This document shows positions 47,789-60,459 of a stretch of 64,000 bases of DNA, in pieces (positions within the stretch are counted from its first letter, which is position 1; every line of letters starts with the position of its first letter). The notes below the pieces were generated by a model that was given only the letters and a program-made list of their open reading frames with translations, had not been told where the DNA came from and made no database searches. The DNA is from Echinococcus granulosus. Lineage: Eukaryota; Platyhelminthes; Cestoda; Cyclophyllidea; Taeniidae. The stretch is taken from the NCBI RefSeq assembly GCF_000524195.1, contig NW_020170402.1, positions 626,583 through 690,582 on the forward strand, in the 5' to 3' direction. A program made the position numbers and the translations under genes.

Positions 47789-50700
47789 CAGCAATCTCAA
47801 GGGGTAGTCGTCACTACAAAGGGGAAGGGGGATGTCATTCCTGTTGTCGTTGACATCTCAAACCAACCCCTTCCTCCCACACTAGGTCTGCATGGTTCTC
47901 TCGAATCCAATGCATTCCTCTCCTACGCTGCTGACTTGCTGGCCCTTCCTACTCACACTTCAGCTTCCAAACCTCCTCATCCAGATAGAAGGTTCTCTTC
48001 ATCAAAAGGAAATTTCACTTGCGAACTTTTAGTCACCCCTTCCACCAGTGTGGATCTTGATGTCAGATAGTCCAGAACAAATATATCCTTTTTTATAGTA
48101 TCTATGTGTTTTGCATCCGGAACGGATTGTCATGCACAGTTCAGTGGTTTTTCCAAAGTTGGTAACTTCGGTTTTTTTTAACGTTTTATCATCCCTAGGG
48201 GTGGCAATTCAGTTCGTCAATCTTTACATCCGCTGACCGCTTCGACCTTGAAGTTGGTTAGCTGAGCTACGTTGGTCTAATTGTAGTTTTTTTTCTCTTT
48301 AGTCTCTGTTTGCATTTCGAGGAGCGGTTCGTACAACGAGATCGCGGTTCACAGAACCTTCCAGTGAAACCTCTGTTTCTCATCGCACTGCCTCTGGGGA
48401 TCGAGCTTCTTCAACTTCCGACAGCGATGTTCCAGCCTCGGAAGATTATTCAAGCCCTAAAAGGATCGTGCCGCAGCCTAAAGTATTTGCACTGCATTCG
48501 TACGCGACTTGCGTCTGTCTATTGATAATTACCCTCACGGTGATTTCCTTGCTTTTTTGGCCTTCGACCCCACTGGATTTGGAGGCCGAAGTAGAGATTC
48601 AGATGAGGCAATTGATGAAGACATTTCCCAACCAGAGTACCCGTCTCTGGGCCACTGTAAAGGGTGCTCTTCTTTCACAGCCAAGGTTTTGACTAAGTTT
48701 TACTTGAATTTGATCAGTAGCACAAATTTAGGCAACAGTACCTTTTTTCACTTTCTCCAGGTTACCCAATAAATGGTGGGGTGAAGCTGAGGAGAAGGAG
48801 TCACCCACTGTTCTACTTTTCGCTCCTACGGCACCCAGTGACAGTTTCCAGTGTTTCTTGGAGCGATTTGGCAGAGCTTTGGCAAATTTAGACCCTCGTT
48901 GGTCTTGCGTCAAGATCAACCCTTTTGATTCCTCATCCACCACTCTACCCAATGTTGTAAGCCACTGATCTTATCTTGTCATTTTGTGTGAAAGCGAATA
49001 TTGTTTTGCGATAGTTTCCGATTTGATTCGCCACTTATGTTTGGAGTATGGTGCCTGAGGTATGTTTGAAGGTAGCAAAATGCATAAAATTTTGGAAGTA
49101 ACGGTGTTATGAATGAATTTTTATGGCTGTTGAAGAAGTATCTTTGGTCCCATCTTCGAAGAAGGCGCGAGGATAGCGGAAATAACGGTTGCTACGACCC
49201 CCACACTTCGGATTTAGGCCCCTCTCAGCAGTGTCACACGTGACTTAGCCAGAAGTAATGAATACTCGGTTCATATGCGATCATTGACAAGTTGTAAGTA
49301 ACCTGCAGTTTCATGGTAACCTCTCATGCGTCACTGTGTGCTCCCAAAGGCAGTCACCCCAACGGGTGATCCCATCTTGGGTCATCTCATGGTCCCAACG
49401 GGCTTTCCTCCTTACAAGACCTTACAGAAGTAGCTTTGTGGGAAAGCATGTGTGGATCTCACAGTGAAGCACCACAGGATGACAACTCTTCTCGTGGCTT
49501 TTCCTTCCCCAGCGCCCGATAATGCAGCCGAAGCTGTCTGATCTGCTCTTTCCAGAGTTTAGTGCTCGAGGTATGTCATTTCCTGTCTGCAAGAGGCCTG
49601 CTGTTGCGGATTTGGAACTGCTACACAATCCTTATTTTCGAACTCTAACTGACGGCTTGCCAGACTGAGCATCAGCTACCACGTTCGGGCCTAACACTCA
49701 ATGGTGTGCTTCTGGTGCAAACTTCCACACGAAGGTGACAAGGTAGCTCCAAAAGAATGTGGTATCATGAAGTGTCAGCATCAGACCATCAGAAGAAGTT
49801 CGATCAGTAGCAGAAACTACTTGGTGAAACGTGGTCTGGATATCCTCTGCAACGGTGTAGTAGTGTTCTCACAATCTCAAGAGCACTCCATATAGACTTT
49901 TAACGAGGTTCGATCCAGTAAAGGAGTTAGGGTTCAATGAACTCTGACTGCACGCCTCAGGACAGCCGAAGTCAACCCTTTAGTAGTGCGATGTGAAGGT
50001 TGTCATGTGTTCCACCCAGCCTAGCTGTGCTCTCTTTTAGACAAATATCACTCAACCTTTAGATACACTTACATCCATATGATTCACCAACTTCAAGACG
50101 TTTTTTTTTCAAGCTTATTGACCCCCGCACTGCCTGACCACATCTATATTGGTGAGCAGAGTAACGGGATCTTCGAGGTCAGTGGTACGTCATAATGGCC
50201 ACCAATCGGGTACATTGAAGCATTTATGCGATACGAAACTTTCCTCACTTCTTCGGACACCTCCTTCTTGGTAGATTCCATTTTGACGGATTAAAGTTTG
50301 GAAAAACCATTTAGGCTTGTCTGTAGTTTACTTGTTTCGCCATCTTTCATCCTTTGGTACTTTGAGGCTACTGGAACCAGAACCACGCATTTTAACGGAT
50401 CATTCACTGTGAGAACTACTTGGGCCACAGCGTCATTCAATCACGCAGTGAACTTTCTGGATGCCGGTTTCGATTAAAACACGAACCTTGTGGTCCTCCA
50501 CGTGCAGCAGTGGCACCTTCACCGAGTGGGTTCATTGATGAAAGTTTGATTGCGGGCGTCTCGCTGGCTTCAGCCTCGGTTGGATATTGATTGGTCAGGC
50601 TTCATCCATCAGAATGACTTCCTCACAGTTCGACAACATAAAGTTAGCTTGGTTTGTGGGTTTATCACTGAGTGGATTATCAATCCTCTGAAGCCTCAAT

Positions 50701-52711
50701 TTTACTACCAACGAACCATCGATCCAAGCGGGCGTCGTCAGCTACTTCGTCGAATAGACCACGGATGCGGATGCGTAGAAAGGTGCCTTCCTGCTGCGAT
50801 GCTATCAGAGGGCTTTGTGAGTTCAGTATTGCACCTTGAACGGTTCAACTGATGCAGCAGCTAATGGTGCGGCTCATTGCAGCTTTAGATTCGGCAGGGT
50901 CGATGTGGACTGCAATCCTCTACGCCATGGTGGGAATTTTGACGTATGTATCAGCCGGACCACTTTTATGCCCTTGTACTCGTCCGGGGCGGCAAAACCC
51001 TAGAAAGTGCGCAATCGTGTTTACGTCGACGTAGTAGATGACTTTCACAAGACTGGTTTGTTCAATGGTGCTGGCCAGCTGCAGCATCAACTCTGTCGCC
51101 GCTGAAGCGTCCACCTTCATTGAACGTTGACTCACACTCTGGTTTTGTTATGAAAGAACCTCCAAACTACTTACTTTCCATTTGAAGTGATAGCCCCTGA
51201 ACACTCGCACTCAGTCTTGGTAGCTGAGCCGCTTCAGTGTGACCAGACGACTTGATGATTGGCTCATCCGTCTATTCTATGGTACCAGAATTCGATGCTC
51301 AGGGAGGTATTTGACGCTATTCTCCCTCCCAAGCTGAAATATGGTAATCCAACAAGCAGAAATAATCTTCTGCGGTGGCAAAATGATTTATGGTTTTGCG
51401 GTGGAATTTGTGCAAGCGAATAGTTCCGGAGTATCTCCAATGTCTTGTGCGCCCTGGGTGATCTTGGAGCTTCGGCTGTCCAGGCGTAGATTGTGGAACC
51501 CTTTAAGGGTATCTCATTGAGGGAAAAAAAGCTGGGTGCTACAGGAGGCAGCGAGTCGATATTACTTTGGACAGCATCCAGTTGGTCAGACAGCCGTTGT
51601 GCGGGTGGGTGGACGAATTATATCTCTACGTGTAATTAGCTTCGTGTGCTTCCAATTCGTGAATTTCCTTTAACATCGCAGCCTTCACAAATGTATTCGG
51701 TGTCAAAATGTCAGCTACTAGCTGAATCAACCCAAAATAAATTTTAAGTACTGCCAGAGATTGACATCTGTCTTTGCCTCTACTGCTCATGAAGTAGAGC
51801 TCGAGTTTGGAGTCATCGGTTTTGGCTATATCCTCCGACATTTAGAGTTTAATAGCCTTTTACAATTGCCACCTCATTTTTCTGTGTCACTTGGTCCATT
51901 TCTATGTGTAAGGGTTCTTTGTCCTCTAGAGCTCGACTTCTTATATCGATATGGTACTATTTAAGTAAGAAATACATTACTTATTGTTTGTGTGTTGATG
52001 TGTTGACTGTGTAATTCCTAGCCCTAGTCAAGTTTAGAGATTATTTAAGTCATCGCACTTATTAGCGTTGCTTGTCGTTGGGAGCTTTTCCCTTCACGCA
52101 ACATAAAATTCCATCAGAAAGTAGGGTTTTTTATACAAATGAGTTGTTTTACGTACCTAGCTTAACTCACCACACATTTTTATTTTAAATCATTCATTAT
52201 TAACTGATTTGAAGAGATTGTCACAAAAAAAGCACATCACTTGAGACGACGTAGTTTGCTACCTATTACCGAACTCAGCAGCACCGCGTGTTTCTTTATG
52301 GGTTTAGCTGAAGCGCAAATTGTATGATCAACTGACTGAGGCGTATGGACGGCGCAAACGTTGTCTCCGCGTCGTGGATATCGATCGACTGCCGAGCGAG
52401 GCGGTGTTGGTGTTGCACGGCTCCAGTGATCCGATCAGCTCGCCTTTTCGAAACGCTTTCCTCGTACTCAATATCGAGCGCCCCCCTATGCTTCAACCTG
52501 GGTACGAAACTGTGGTAATCTGTTTTTGCTGTATCATTTGAAGTTCTGGCTGATGCATAGTATTTTCTCCTCCCAAAGAACGACACACCGAGATATAGAA
52601 ACCCACCTGCGCCGCTACTTGCACTCCCTGTGGGACACTGAACTGGGACTTGACGAAGTGTATGCCCTGATCTCCCGTTTGACCCGTCAAATTGGCGTTT
52701 TTGACGTCTGA
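47129..52711 (+). CDS. TOR1AIP1: Torsin-1A-interacting protein (LAP1/LULL1-like)
   Basis: LAP1 spans the inner nuclear membrane, and its luminal AAA-like domain switches on the torsin ATPase. Exons: 47129-47356, 47573-about 48061, 48303-48685, 48761-48956, 52308-52501, 52579-52711 (stop TGA). This gives about 540 aa, near human LAP1 (583). The nucleoplasmic part is basic, with a poly-Gln run of about 13 and a Ser-rich stretch. One TM helix (ATCVCLLIITLTVISLLFW) lies at about 305-326. The luminal domain has SPTVLLFAPTA, the VVDIDRLPSEAVLVLHGSSD core, FRNAFLVLNIE, and a C-terminal VYALISRLTRQIG in which the Arg of the SR pair fits the family's arginine finger. The exon 2 donor is weak (GAT, gtcaga) and is the one uncertain join. 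An acceptor (ttttgcag) lies 2 nt before the ATG. Confidence 0.85.
47745..47785 (+). repeat. CAG microsatellite encoding poly-Gln in the LAP1-like gene
   Basis: About 13 uninterrupted CAG/CAA-type codons, ending in a gly/gln-mixed tail, inside the second coding exon. It lies in the nucleoplasmic region. Confidence 0.85.
48957..52307 (+). other. 3.3-kb intron of the LAP1-like gene with coding-like debris
   Basis: Bounded by a gtaagc donor and a ggtttag acceptor that keep phase. Between 49.3 and 51.7 kb many medium-length frames occur on both strands (for example 50550-50852 +, 50920-51135 -), more than in neighbouring introns. Their base composition is less AT-rich. This fits an old, broken insertion, but no reverse transcriptase, integrase or transposase motif is readable. 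Confidence 0.35.
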
Positions 52712-55700
52712 TACACCTCCCTCCCTTCTCTCTACTTCGATCAACGACGAATTTATGATGTCTTCTTACCGTGCTTTATTGGTTGGATTAAAACGGATTT
52801 TTTTTACTTTAAGAAAGCTCCAAGAGTACACTAGGTGGCTCTGACTTCTTGCATCGTTGATCAATTTGGTCGGTTTTGTTAAATACTCTTGGTTCACTGT
52901 AGCATCTTCCCGACGAAGTCCGTCCAAGTTATCGATATCATCCTTAAAGGCCGCTGGGAGACATCCACACTTCACGCCAAACGGAGGGTAAATGAATACT
53001 TTGGGATTTTGGGCTTACGTCCAAATTTAGACTTTCGCCTCGTCTACGCGTCAATTTGTCCGTTCATCCGGGCAATGTGATGAGTCACACGCACCATAGC
53101 GATGATGTTCTGACTCAAGTGGTCGTTAATTTGCATAGATTTCAACGCTAATCACACCAGCATACACATATTTTGCTTCTCTACTCCCAATACTCATGAA
53201 ATGCTATTCCCTAAGACACTAAAGGTCTTACAATAGGCTTTCTATTCAAATCATCGCATTTACTACTTTCGGGGAGGTCAGAGGAGAGAACGTCAAGATT
53301 GACTTCTGCGGCCAACTTTAAAAGATCAGAGAAAAATGAATTAAAAAATAATGTTAAGGAAATAAATATCGACAAAGACCGATATGGGCCAAATGGACTT
53401 GTTGCCCAGTCACTGCTCTTTATCCCCATTTTCATTGGACAGGATCAAAAGCTAATTTGGGATTTGGTTTCTTCAACATGATTCATCTAACAAAAACTGT
53501 TAGAAGTGCTAAGAGGAACAGCTGTCGGGCGAGTTAAAGTAGCCTAAAGTTTGATTTGTACATGCCAGCCAGGTGCTGCTAGGATCCCCATCTTTGGGTC
53601 TATCTCACTTCGGCCTTAGTCCCTCACGCCTCCAGCCAATCAGCACAGCCCACGCACCGGTGCAGGCCTCCCATTGGTTGGCCAGCGCCGCGTGCCTTTA
53701 CGTGCATAGCCTAATATCGGCTAATGTCGACGTCCCTTGAATGCGCGACAAAACCAACCGAGCGCGGTGAACATTCGTTGTTCGAGCCCAAGCTGGTGAC
53801 TGCGTCACTGTGTAATCGCCCAACCCGCTAAAATAGGTAGCAATCGGTTTAAGTAGGGGGAAAGAGGAGAGGAGTTCATGTGTTTTTCCGTTCCCGGCTT
53901 CATATTTCTGTAGCAGAAAGCAGGATGAGTCCAGGCCTTGCAGACACTGGTTAGCTGAGGTCAGACAGACGTTTAAAGTTTTTGGGGCACCAAGCTGTGA
54001 TCCCGTCAAAAATGATTTTTTGTAGGCGATGGTACTGAAAATCGTCTGAGGCATGATTTCTCAAGTCGGAGGGATGTGGTTACTTTCTATGTCGAAGCTC
54101 CGAAACGCAAAGTAGTCAGCTTATAGCTGCAGCTTTTTTCACAATGGGTCAAAAATTAATCTAGAAACTCACTCAGTGTATACAACGTCAGGGATTTCTA
54201 GAACTGAATCCTTTAATATTCCCGATGAATTAAAGATACGCGGAGCCTACGGAAGAAAGACTAACCGATTCCTAATTCCCTATGCCCAAATAATTCCGCT
54301 CATTCGACGGAACCGCAAAAGCAGCAGCCTGAGTGGCATCGCATCTGCCGCTGCAAGCAGGAGAGAAGCTATGAATCAAACTGTCATTTATTGCAGTTAA
54401 CAGTTGCCAAGGCCATTGTTATTTGACAAAGGGGGAAACGTGTTTGTTTGGCCTGCTGAACTTGGTCGCCCAGACCAGTCACACCCACACACACCCGACC
54501 AACCAGAGGGCGCGGAGATTGAAAGATCCCATGCGCACCCATGGATTGCCTACCGATTGGTTTGCACAACTGCGCAAATCACTAACCCCAATCGATATGG
54601 TGGACAGGGTTTCTTGGACTAACGCTCTCCCCGGACACGAATTCTCCCTGTCAAGTAGACTGAATAGCTTCCCACACGTTTTCCCGTGGTCGCTTCAAAT
54701 AGCATAGCGTAGGATCGCATAGCCAAGTTTAAGTTCGGTGATTCTGGGTGAAGTGCAATATCATCCATCAATTTGGGTTGAATAGCTGTTGCCACTTAGA
54801 TTACCACGACGTCCTGTCAAACTGTCAGGGGATGTAACAAAGTCCAACATGCGAGGTTGAAACAAGATCAACCTGCGCATTACTCTATGAGTCCCCTGCC
54901 ACGACGAAGTGTCGTCTGGCATTTACGCCGTTGAGCTATAATTGATTAATAGTTCTCGATTTTCAAGGACCACTGATTGCCAGTGACCAACTTAAAGGAC
55001 TTAGCTTGAGAGGTTGACGCATAACCCGAGCTAACCCCAATCCCAAGCGTAATGGAGGGCACATTCTTAGCCCATTTATTAACCAAGAAGTGATTGTTTT
55101 ACGACCAATCGAAATCGTCCACTTTTAAACCCAACCGCCCCAGTCACGTAACTTACTGTCCACTGTAAGCCAAATATAGGGAACCAGTATACTAACTCTT
55201 TTCAATTCCTTATTTGTTGATCTGGGCTCTTGACGTTTCAACACCAATTTTGCCTTTTGCCGCCTCAAGCGCCAACACTAAGCGTGTAAGTTTATGATTC
55301 CCACGCAGGCTAAAGGAGAAGGGGGGAAATAATTCCAGCACCTGACGAAGAGCAGTAACTGGGCTCCTGTTTTATTCCGTTTCACAAAACTTTAAAGTGG
55401 ACAATAATTAGCCTCCTTGAGTTTTGCTATGTTTGGAAGATGATGCGGAACAAAAAAAACTCGGAGAATGCAGACATCTTCAAATAATGAGTCGCCATCT
55501 AACCCCATCGTACATCGATGGACGAGCCCGTCCACAAACAAAAAACCATGAACGAGGACTGTGCCCTACAAAGGCGGCCGCGGAGCGATGGAGATCAGTT
55601 CAACTATAGTAACGTCAAACAAGTGAATACCGACAAGCGGGGTCAGATAAACTCTTTCAAACTCACAAGTGAAAGACGCTAGAAGAGTACCGATAAGTCG

Positions 55701-56233
55701 TTTTGGGCACGTCAAATACAATGACGACCTCCAGACAGTGGTCGAGGCCGATTCTAATACCCAGTCAAATCAGGCTCGTGTTTTAGTAGACTGTCACCCA
55801 AAACAAAGAACCTTGTAGACAAGGTCAATAAGCATAACGGAAGTTCACGAAACAAGGAAAATATGAACTCTTAAACTGACCTCTCTGATTACCAATGCTG
55901 CATAGCCGTGAAAATGCCAATGCAGATTACCACACATAAAGACGATTGAGCCAAACATTTGATAACCGTGAATAATCTACATGCACATAACTTAGTATGA
56001 TAACAAGTGATAAAAAATCCACAGGATTAGGAAGCAATCAGTAATGGAATTAGGAACAGCTTTTTTCGAGCATGCTAATTTGAATTCTCAACAAATCTTC
56101 CGAAAAAAAGTAGAACAACTTACTTCCAAAAAGGATTTACTCTTAACAAACAAATGCAGGCAAAAGCAGAAACTAAAGAAATTGCTGATTTAAAAAAGAC
56201 AGAACCACTGCACTTTCATTGGCTGAGCGAGAA
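52712..56233. other. Intergenic, no gene supported
   Basis: Frames at 53698-54054 (-), 54176-54400 (+), 54423-54707 (+) and 55424-55609 (+) were read and show no domain or splice-supported structure. A short CA-type run lies near 54478-54500. Confidence 0.35.
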
Positions 56234-56239
56234 TTTATT
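56234..56239 (-). terminator. Poly(A) signal AATAAA for cofilin copy 1
   Basis: TTTATT on the plus strand gives AATAAA in the sense of the gene, about 30 nt beyond the stop codon, at the usual distance for a short 3' UTR. Confidence 0.5.
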
Positions 56240-56269
56240 TCAAGGGGTTAGAAACAATGTTTGCTTTTC

Positions 56270-56790
56270 TTAATTGCAAGAACCAGGAAGCGAATCCATG
56301 AAGTTTTCCCTTGTCAAATCGGATTTTTCGTTCAACTGGAGGTAGCTTTTAAATCCGGTGAGTTGAGATTTCAACGCATCAACAGAAGATGCGTACAACA
56401 TTCGCTCGCGGACACTTGCATTATCAGGAATCCTAGAAACAAAGTCCCAACATGTCCGACGACAAACCATGAGATAAAAAGTAAATGCGATTTATTGCTG
56501 TCAGACTCAAAATCAAGGACTGCGTAGCGCGCACTTTTTTCAAGATTCTCCAACTCTGTCTTAAATTGATCAAAAGTGCAATCTATGGAGACATTAAGAA
56601 GAATACAAAAAGCCTACTTCTGTCACCAATTTGATCAATGACAATTTCCTTCTGGTCCTCAATTTTGTACAAAATATAGCGACAAGTTTTCTTCAGTTTG
56701 AGTTCATTATATTTAGCCAGGCAGTCGTCTGAGCACTTCACGCCGGAAGTCTAACGAAAACACAATCAAAGCAAAGCGGGCACCTACCAT
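56270..56790 (-). CDS. CFL: ADF/cofilin, tandem copy 1
   Basis: Actin depolymerising factor that binds and severs ADP-actin filaments in the cytoplasm. Exons, 5' to 3': 56788-56790 (ATG only), 56618-56750, 56468-56582, 56270-56432. They total 414 nt, 137 aa, phases consistent. Introns are 37, 35 and 35 nt. The single-domain ADF-H fold is complete: TSGVKCSDDCLAKYNELKLK at the N-terminus, CRYILYKIEDQKEIVIDQIG strand region, CARYAVLDF-type central block (here SARYAVLDFESDSNKS), and the long actin-binding helix ISWIPDNASVRERMLYASS followed by VDALKSQLTG. Residue 2 is Thr where copy 2 has Ala. An intron directly after the start ATG is a known feature of ADF/cofilin genes. Confidence 0.93.
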
Positions 56791-59204
56791 TTTCTATAGG
56801 TATTCGAAATTGTGTGTCGTAAACGGCTGCAAGATATTTGGTAAAACGAAACACCGAAATACCAATTTTTAAACTCGAATGTTAAATTCTCCAGGCTTTT
56901 ACAGTAATTTTTTAATCAAACAATAAAAAATCCTTTAGATGCCTTGCGATATATACAAGGTGAACCCCTTAACATCTATTAATAAAGGTGCCTTAAGTCA
57001 CGGAATTAACAACTCTATATTGTTTTCTTCAGGTTAGATGTCTTTTTACTAACAAATTTTTCCTACTGACCATGAAATTCGAGCAAATACTAACCTCAAC
57101 TCTCCGCCTTCCATGACCTTCTACTTACGTCAATGACCATCGAAAAACGAAATATTTTTCTTTCTGGATTGTGTTGTCCTGACCCTACCAACATTGTGTA
57201 CGCCTAAATCTCCTTTGAATTTCGTATGAGCCGCATCAGTGTGGACGATAATGCAGGCCTAACTTACAGGAAAACCATCTGGCTATATGTTTGCCTGGAA
57301 AGCTATACCGCTAAATCGAAGTCCATCCCACTAGGATTCAAGGGCTTCAGACCTTTGGAACAGGAAAATCAAGTTGAGGGGTGGATTTCTTATTTAAGGA
57401 ATGTGACAAAGTTCGCTGACCATAAAGTTTTATAGGTGATCAAAATTTGTTTCTGTCTCTAGGGTAAGTGACCTTGGCTTAGTTTGGACTGACCTCTTAT
57501 CGCCTTAGAACCATCTTTTAACAAACTTTATGGCACTGGTATAATTTATTATAATTATGAACTGTCAATTTTTTCCCACCTTTGTTTGGAAGAGCATCAG
57601 CATTTGCGGTCTCGCCTGATGTGGACGGGAACATTTCTCGCTCTCTACCTCACCAATATCCTCGCATATCATACTGTCAAAATGAGGCCTTGTCATGGCT
57701 TGGAGTGCCTGTCAATCACGTAAACATTGCTGTGTGTAGCCACGTTTTTGAGCTGCGCCCATGCGTACAGTGTATGGATACAAACGATCAGAGTAAGCAC
57801 AGCGCCTAGACGTTTTTTTTATGTAGTCCAAGCGCTTAACTAGCTCACTTTTAACTTCGCAATTAGCGCCTTTAAAAAGAGAAGGCGCTCATATTCCGCT
57901 TCCTTGGGACACACTTCGAGAGTGCAGTTAAGCACTGCGCCTTGGTTACTGCTAGTCTGCGCTTGAAACTAGAATGACCTTCTGTCAGTTAAGGAGGTCT
58001 GACGGACTGAGTCACACGTCCTCTTGATGGGTTTTATGTGCCAGGCAATCCCTTTTCGGCTTCCAATTACACAGCATTCTACTAACAATCCATTTGGGTT
58101 GCAAATAAGATATCCCTATTTATAACGCACCATGCATTGCTTCGATAGAACCGATGAAAAGAGAGCACCCAATTCCGAAGTAGTAGGTACTAAGTCGCCA
58201 CTCGTTGTAGTGCAGGCTATGAGATCTAGCAATAGTTAGGCCAACCTTAGTCTAATACCAGGATCGGCGAAATTGAAGACGTGAACGAAGTCACTTGTAA
58301 TTGAACCTTAATATGGTCAGAGGATTTCGAAGAGATTCACTTCGCTTTGACGTGACGGTTCTATTTACACCACTTTACCGCGTAAGGAAGCCTCTGCTCC
58401 ATCCAATCTCCTCCTCTGTGAGTCATCCAAATTGCTACTCGCCTCGACGCTTCACTCAAATCTGCCGAACTACGAATACGTCATTATTCGTGACACTGCT
58501 TACTAAACCTGACAACTGACTCTGCCTCGGTACCAAAACGGACCAACACGAAGCGGCGAACTCCAGCAGACACCAAGCTCTCATCGCAAATTTGCATTTT
58601 GGGGAAGCAATTCTCAATTCAACCCTCACGACACCTACCACTCATTTGTTGGATAAAGACCCCAACCTTGGCTACAAAACCCGATCCCGGTGATATCTGC
58701 AAAGCCAAGAGTCTCACTATAGGCCAGACAATAGAGTGATAACCGATATCGTAAGAACGCAACGCTAGACCATAGTAAGTGCATACACAAGAGAACGACC
58801 CCCACAGTACAACCGCTTGATAGTCTGTGAAGAACCACCTTACTGCACACACAGGAGAACGATGAGCGATAAGAGCACTCCAATGTGTGACTCCAGTAGC
58901 CGGTGAATGCCAATTGGCTGCCGAACACACACTGCATCGCACAACGCCATGCGCACCGAACGCGAAAGCATCACAGGACCACAAACCTAAGATTTTTCCT
59001 AGCAAGAGCAGTTGAATAATAATATTAGAACACCCAATAAAACAAATAAAGGAGAATAAATAGAATGAGAAGCAGTGAAAACAAAACAAGCTTGTATTAA
59101 AGCTAGACGGGTATAAAATTATAGAGTCGCGAAAACAAACTGTTTCACTTTCGCAGGCACAGAGAAAGATTACTTTGAAGAGTTAGGAATGAGGGGTTAT
59201 TCCC
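56791..59204. other. Spacer between the two cofilin genes
   Basis: No third cofilin copy was seen. A 156-codon minus-strand frame (58619-59089) encodes a Cys/Phe/Trp-rich peptide with a hydrophobic start. It has no recognisable family and may be chance. Forward frames at 57226-57435 and 57582-57809 are likewise unassigned. Confidence 0.35.
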
Positions 59205-59722
59205 TTATTTGCGATAGCCTGGAATGGATTCCATGAAGAAATTCACATTTAAATCAGCCTTTTCATTAACTTGAACAAAACTCTTAAACCCAGTGAGTTG
59301 TGACTTCAAGGCGTCAGTAGAAGACGCGTACAGCATACGTTCGCGAACAGAGGCAGTATCGGGAATCCTAGAGCAACTCCAACAAGGGTTAAAAGACATA
59401 CCATGAGACAAGTAGTAGATCCGACTTATTGTTATCTGGCTCAAAGTCAAGAACTGCATAACGTGCGCACTTTTCGAGGCTCTCAAGCTCAGCCTTGAAA
59501 TCATCGAATGTGCAACCTGCAGCAACACTAGGGGATATATCTAAAAGGCATACGTCTCTCTCCTATTTTATCGACGATGATTTCCTTCTGTTCTTCGATT
59601 TTATACAAAATATACCGACAATTCTTCTTTAATTTGAGTTCATTGTACTTAGCCAGACATTCGTCGGAGCACCTTACACCAGAAGCCTAGAGGAAGTAAA
59701 TGAGCCAAGCCCCACTAACCAT
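59205..59722 (-). CDS. CFL: ADF/cofilin, tandem copy 2
   Basis: Same role as the copy 3 kb to its left. Exons, 5' to 3': 59720-59722 (ATG only), 59554-59686, 59402-59516, 59205-59367. They total 414 nt, 137 aa. Introns are 33, 37 and 34 nt. Exon lengths (3, 133, 115, 163) are identical to copy 1, proving a gene duplication that kept the structure. The protein begins MASGVRCSDECLAKYNELK, with ARYAVLDFEPDNNKSD in the middle and the actin-binding helix WIPDTASVRERMLYASS. The two proteins differ mainly at the C-terminus (here FFMESIPGYRK) and in the loop after the IGER strand. Confidence 0.93.
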
Positions 59723-60459
59723 CCTCCACAGGCGTCTGAAGCTGCGTATAATAGATGCGCAGAACCAAAGCACTTAAACAAAAGGCATTTGAATGCAAAT
59801 TAAGAATGGCAACTTGTAAAAGTATTAGGCAATAAAGTCGTTATATCAATAAGCATATTAAATACGTTCATTGAGTGCCACCGCACCTTACATTTTTCGG
59901 CAAATTTACACCTGGTACATTTAGATCATTAGTAAATGAGAAATCGAGTAGCAAAGCTTATAGCCATCCCTTTATCACGAAAGTGCCTTGGTCTCTTAAT
60001 CTAACAAAAAAAATTAAAATTATTTACTGAGTTTTTTAAGTGGACAAAATACTTTGTTTTCAAGTGAAATCAAGTAACTTATAAAATGTGTGATGAATAA
60101 TTTTTGGTTATACCTAAATTTTCCGAAATTTTTGCCACATCTAACAAAGCTTCTAATGCACAAACTTTCTTCAGAACTAGCTTATATTCTGTTTAAAAAG
60201 TCTATTTAGACTTATTTGTATCCTGAAATAACGTTCATGCAACATGATGGGCCGGATGTTAATGCAAGTCTTGGACTAATAGCATCGTTATTCAAAGTAT
60301 AAAGCAAAAATATTGATTTTGCAGCCACAATAGATTAAAACATTGGCGTAGGTGGCAACATACATGGCCATGGAACTACGCCTCCATGCGGAGGTACAAA
60401 CTGCATAGGCAAAACTGGCGCAGGCAAGGTACGTATTAAGCAAACGGGTAATTGTTGTG
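59723..60459. other. Upstream flank of cofilin copy 2
   Basis: AT-rich, no gene. An acceptor-like tatacgcag lies about 18 nt before the cofilin ATG. Confidence 0.4.

Noticed and set aside
53698..54054. 118-codon minus-strand frame
   Set aside because: No domain, no splice context, and composition resembles surrounding intergenic DNA.
54423..54707. 94-codon plus-strand frame with a His/Thr run
   Set aside because: It starts in a CA-repeat-like stretch, shows no domain, and no exon boundaries support it.
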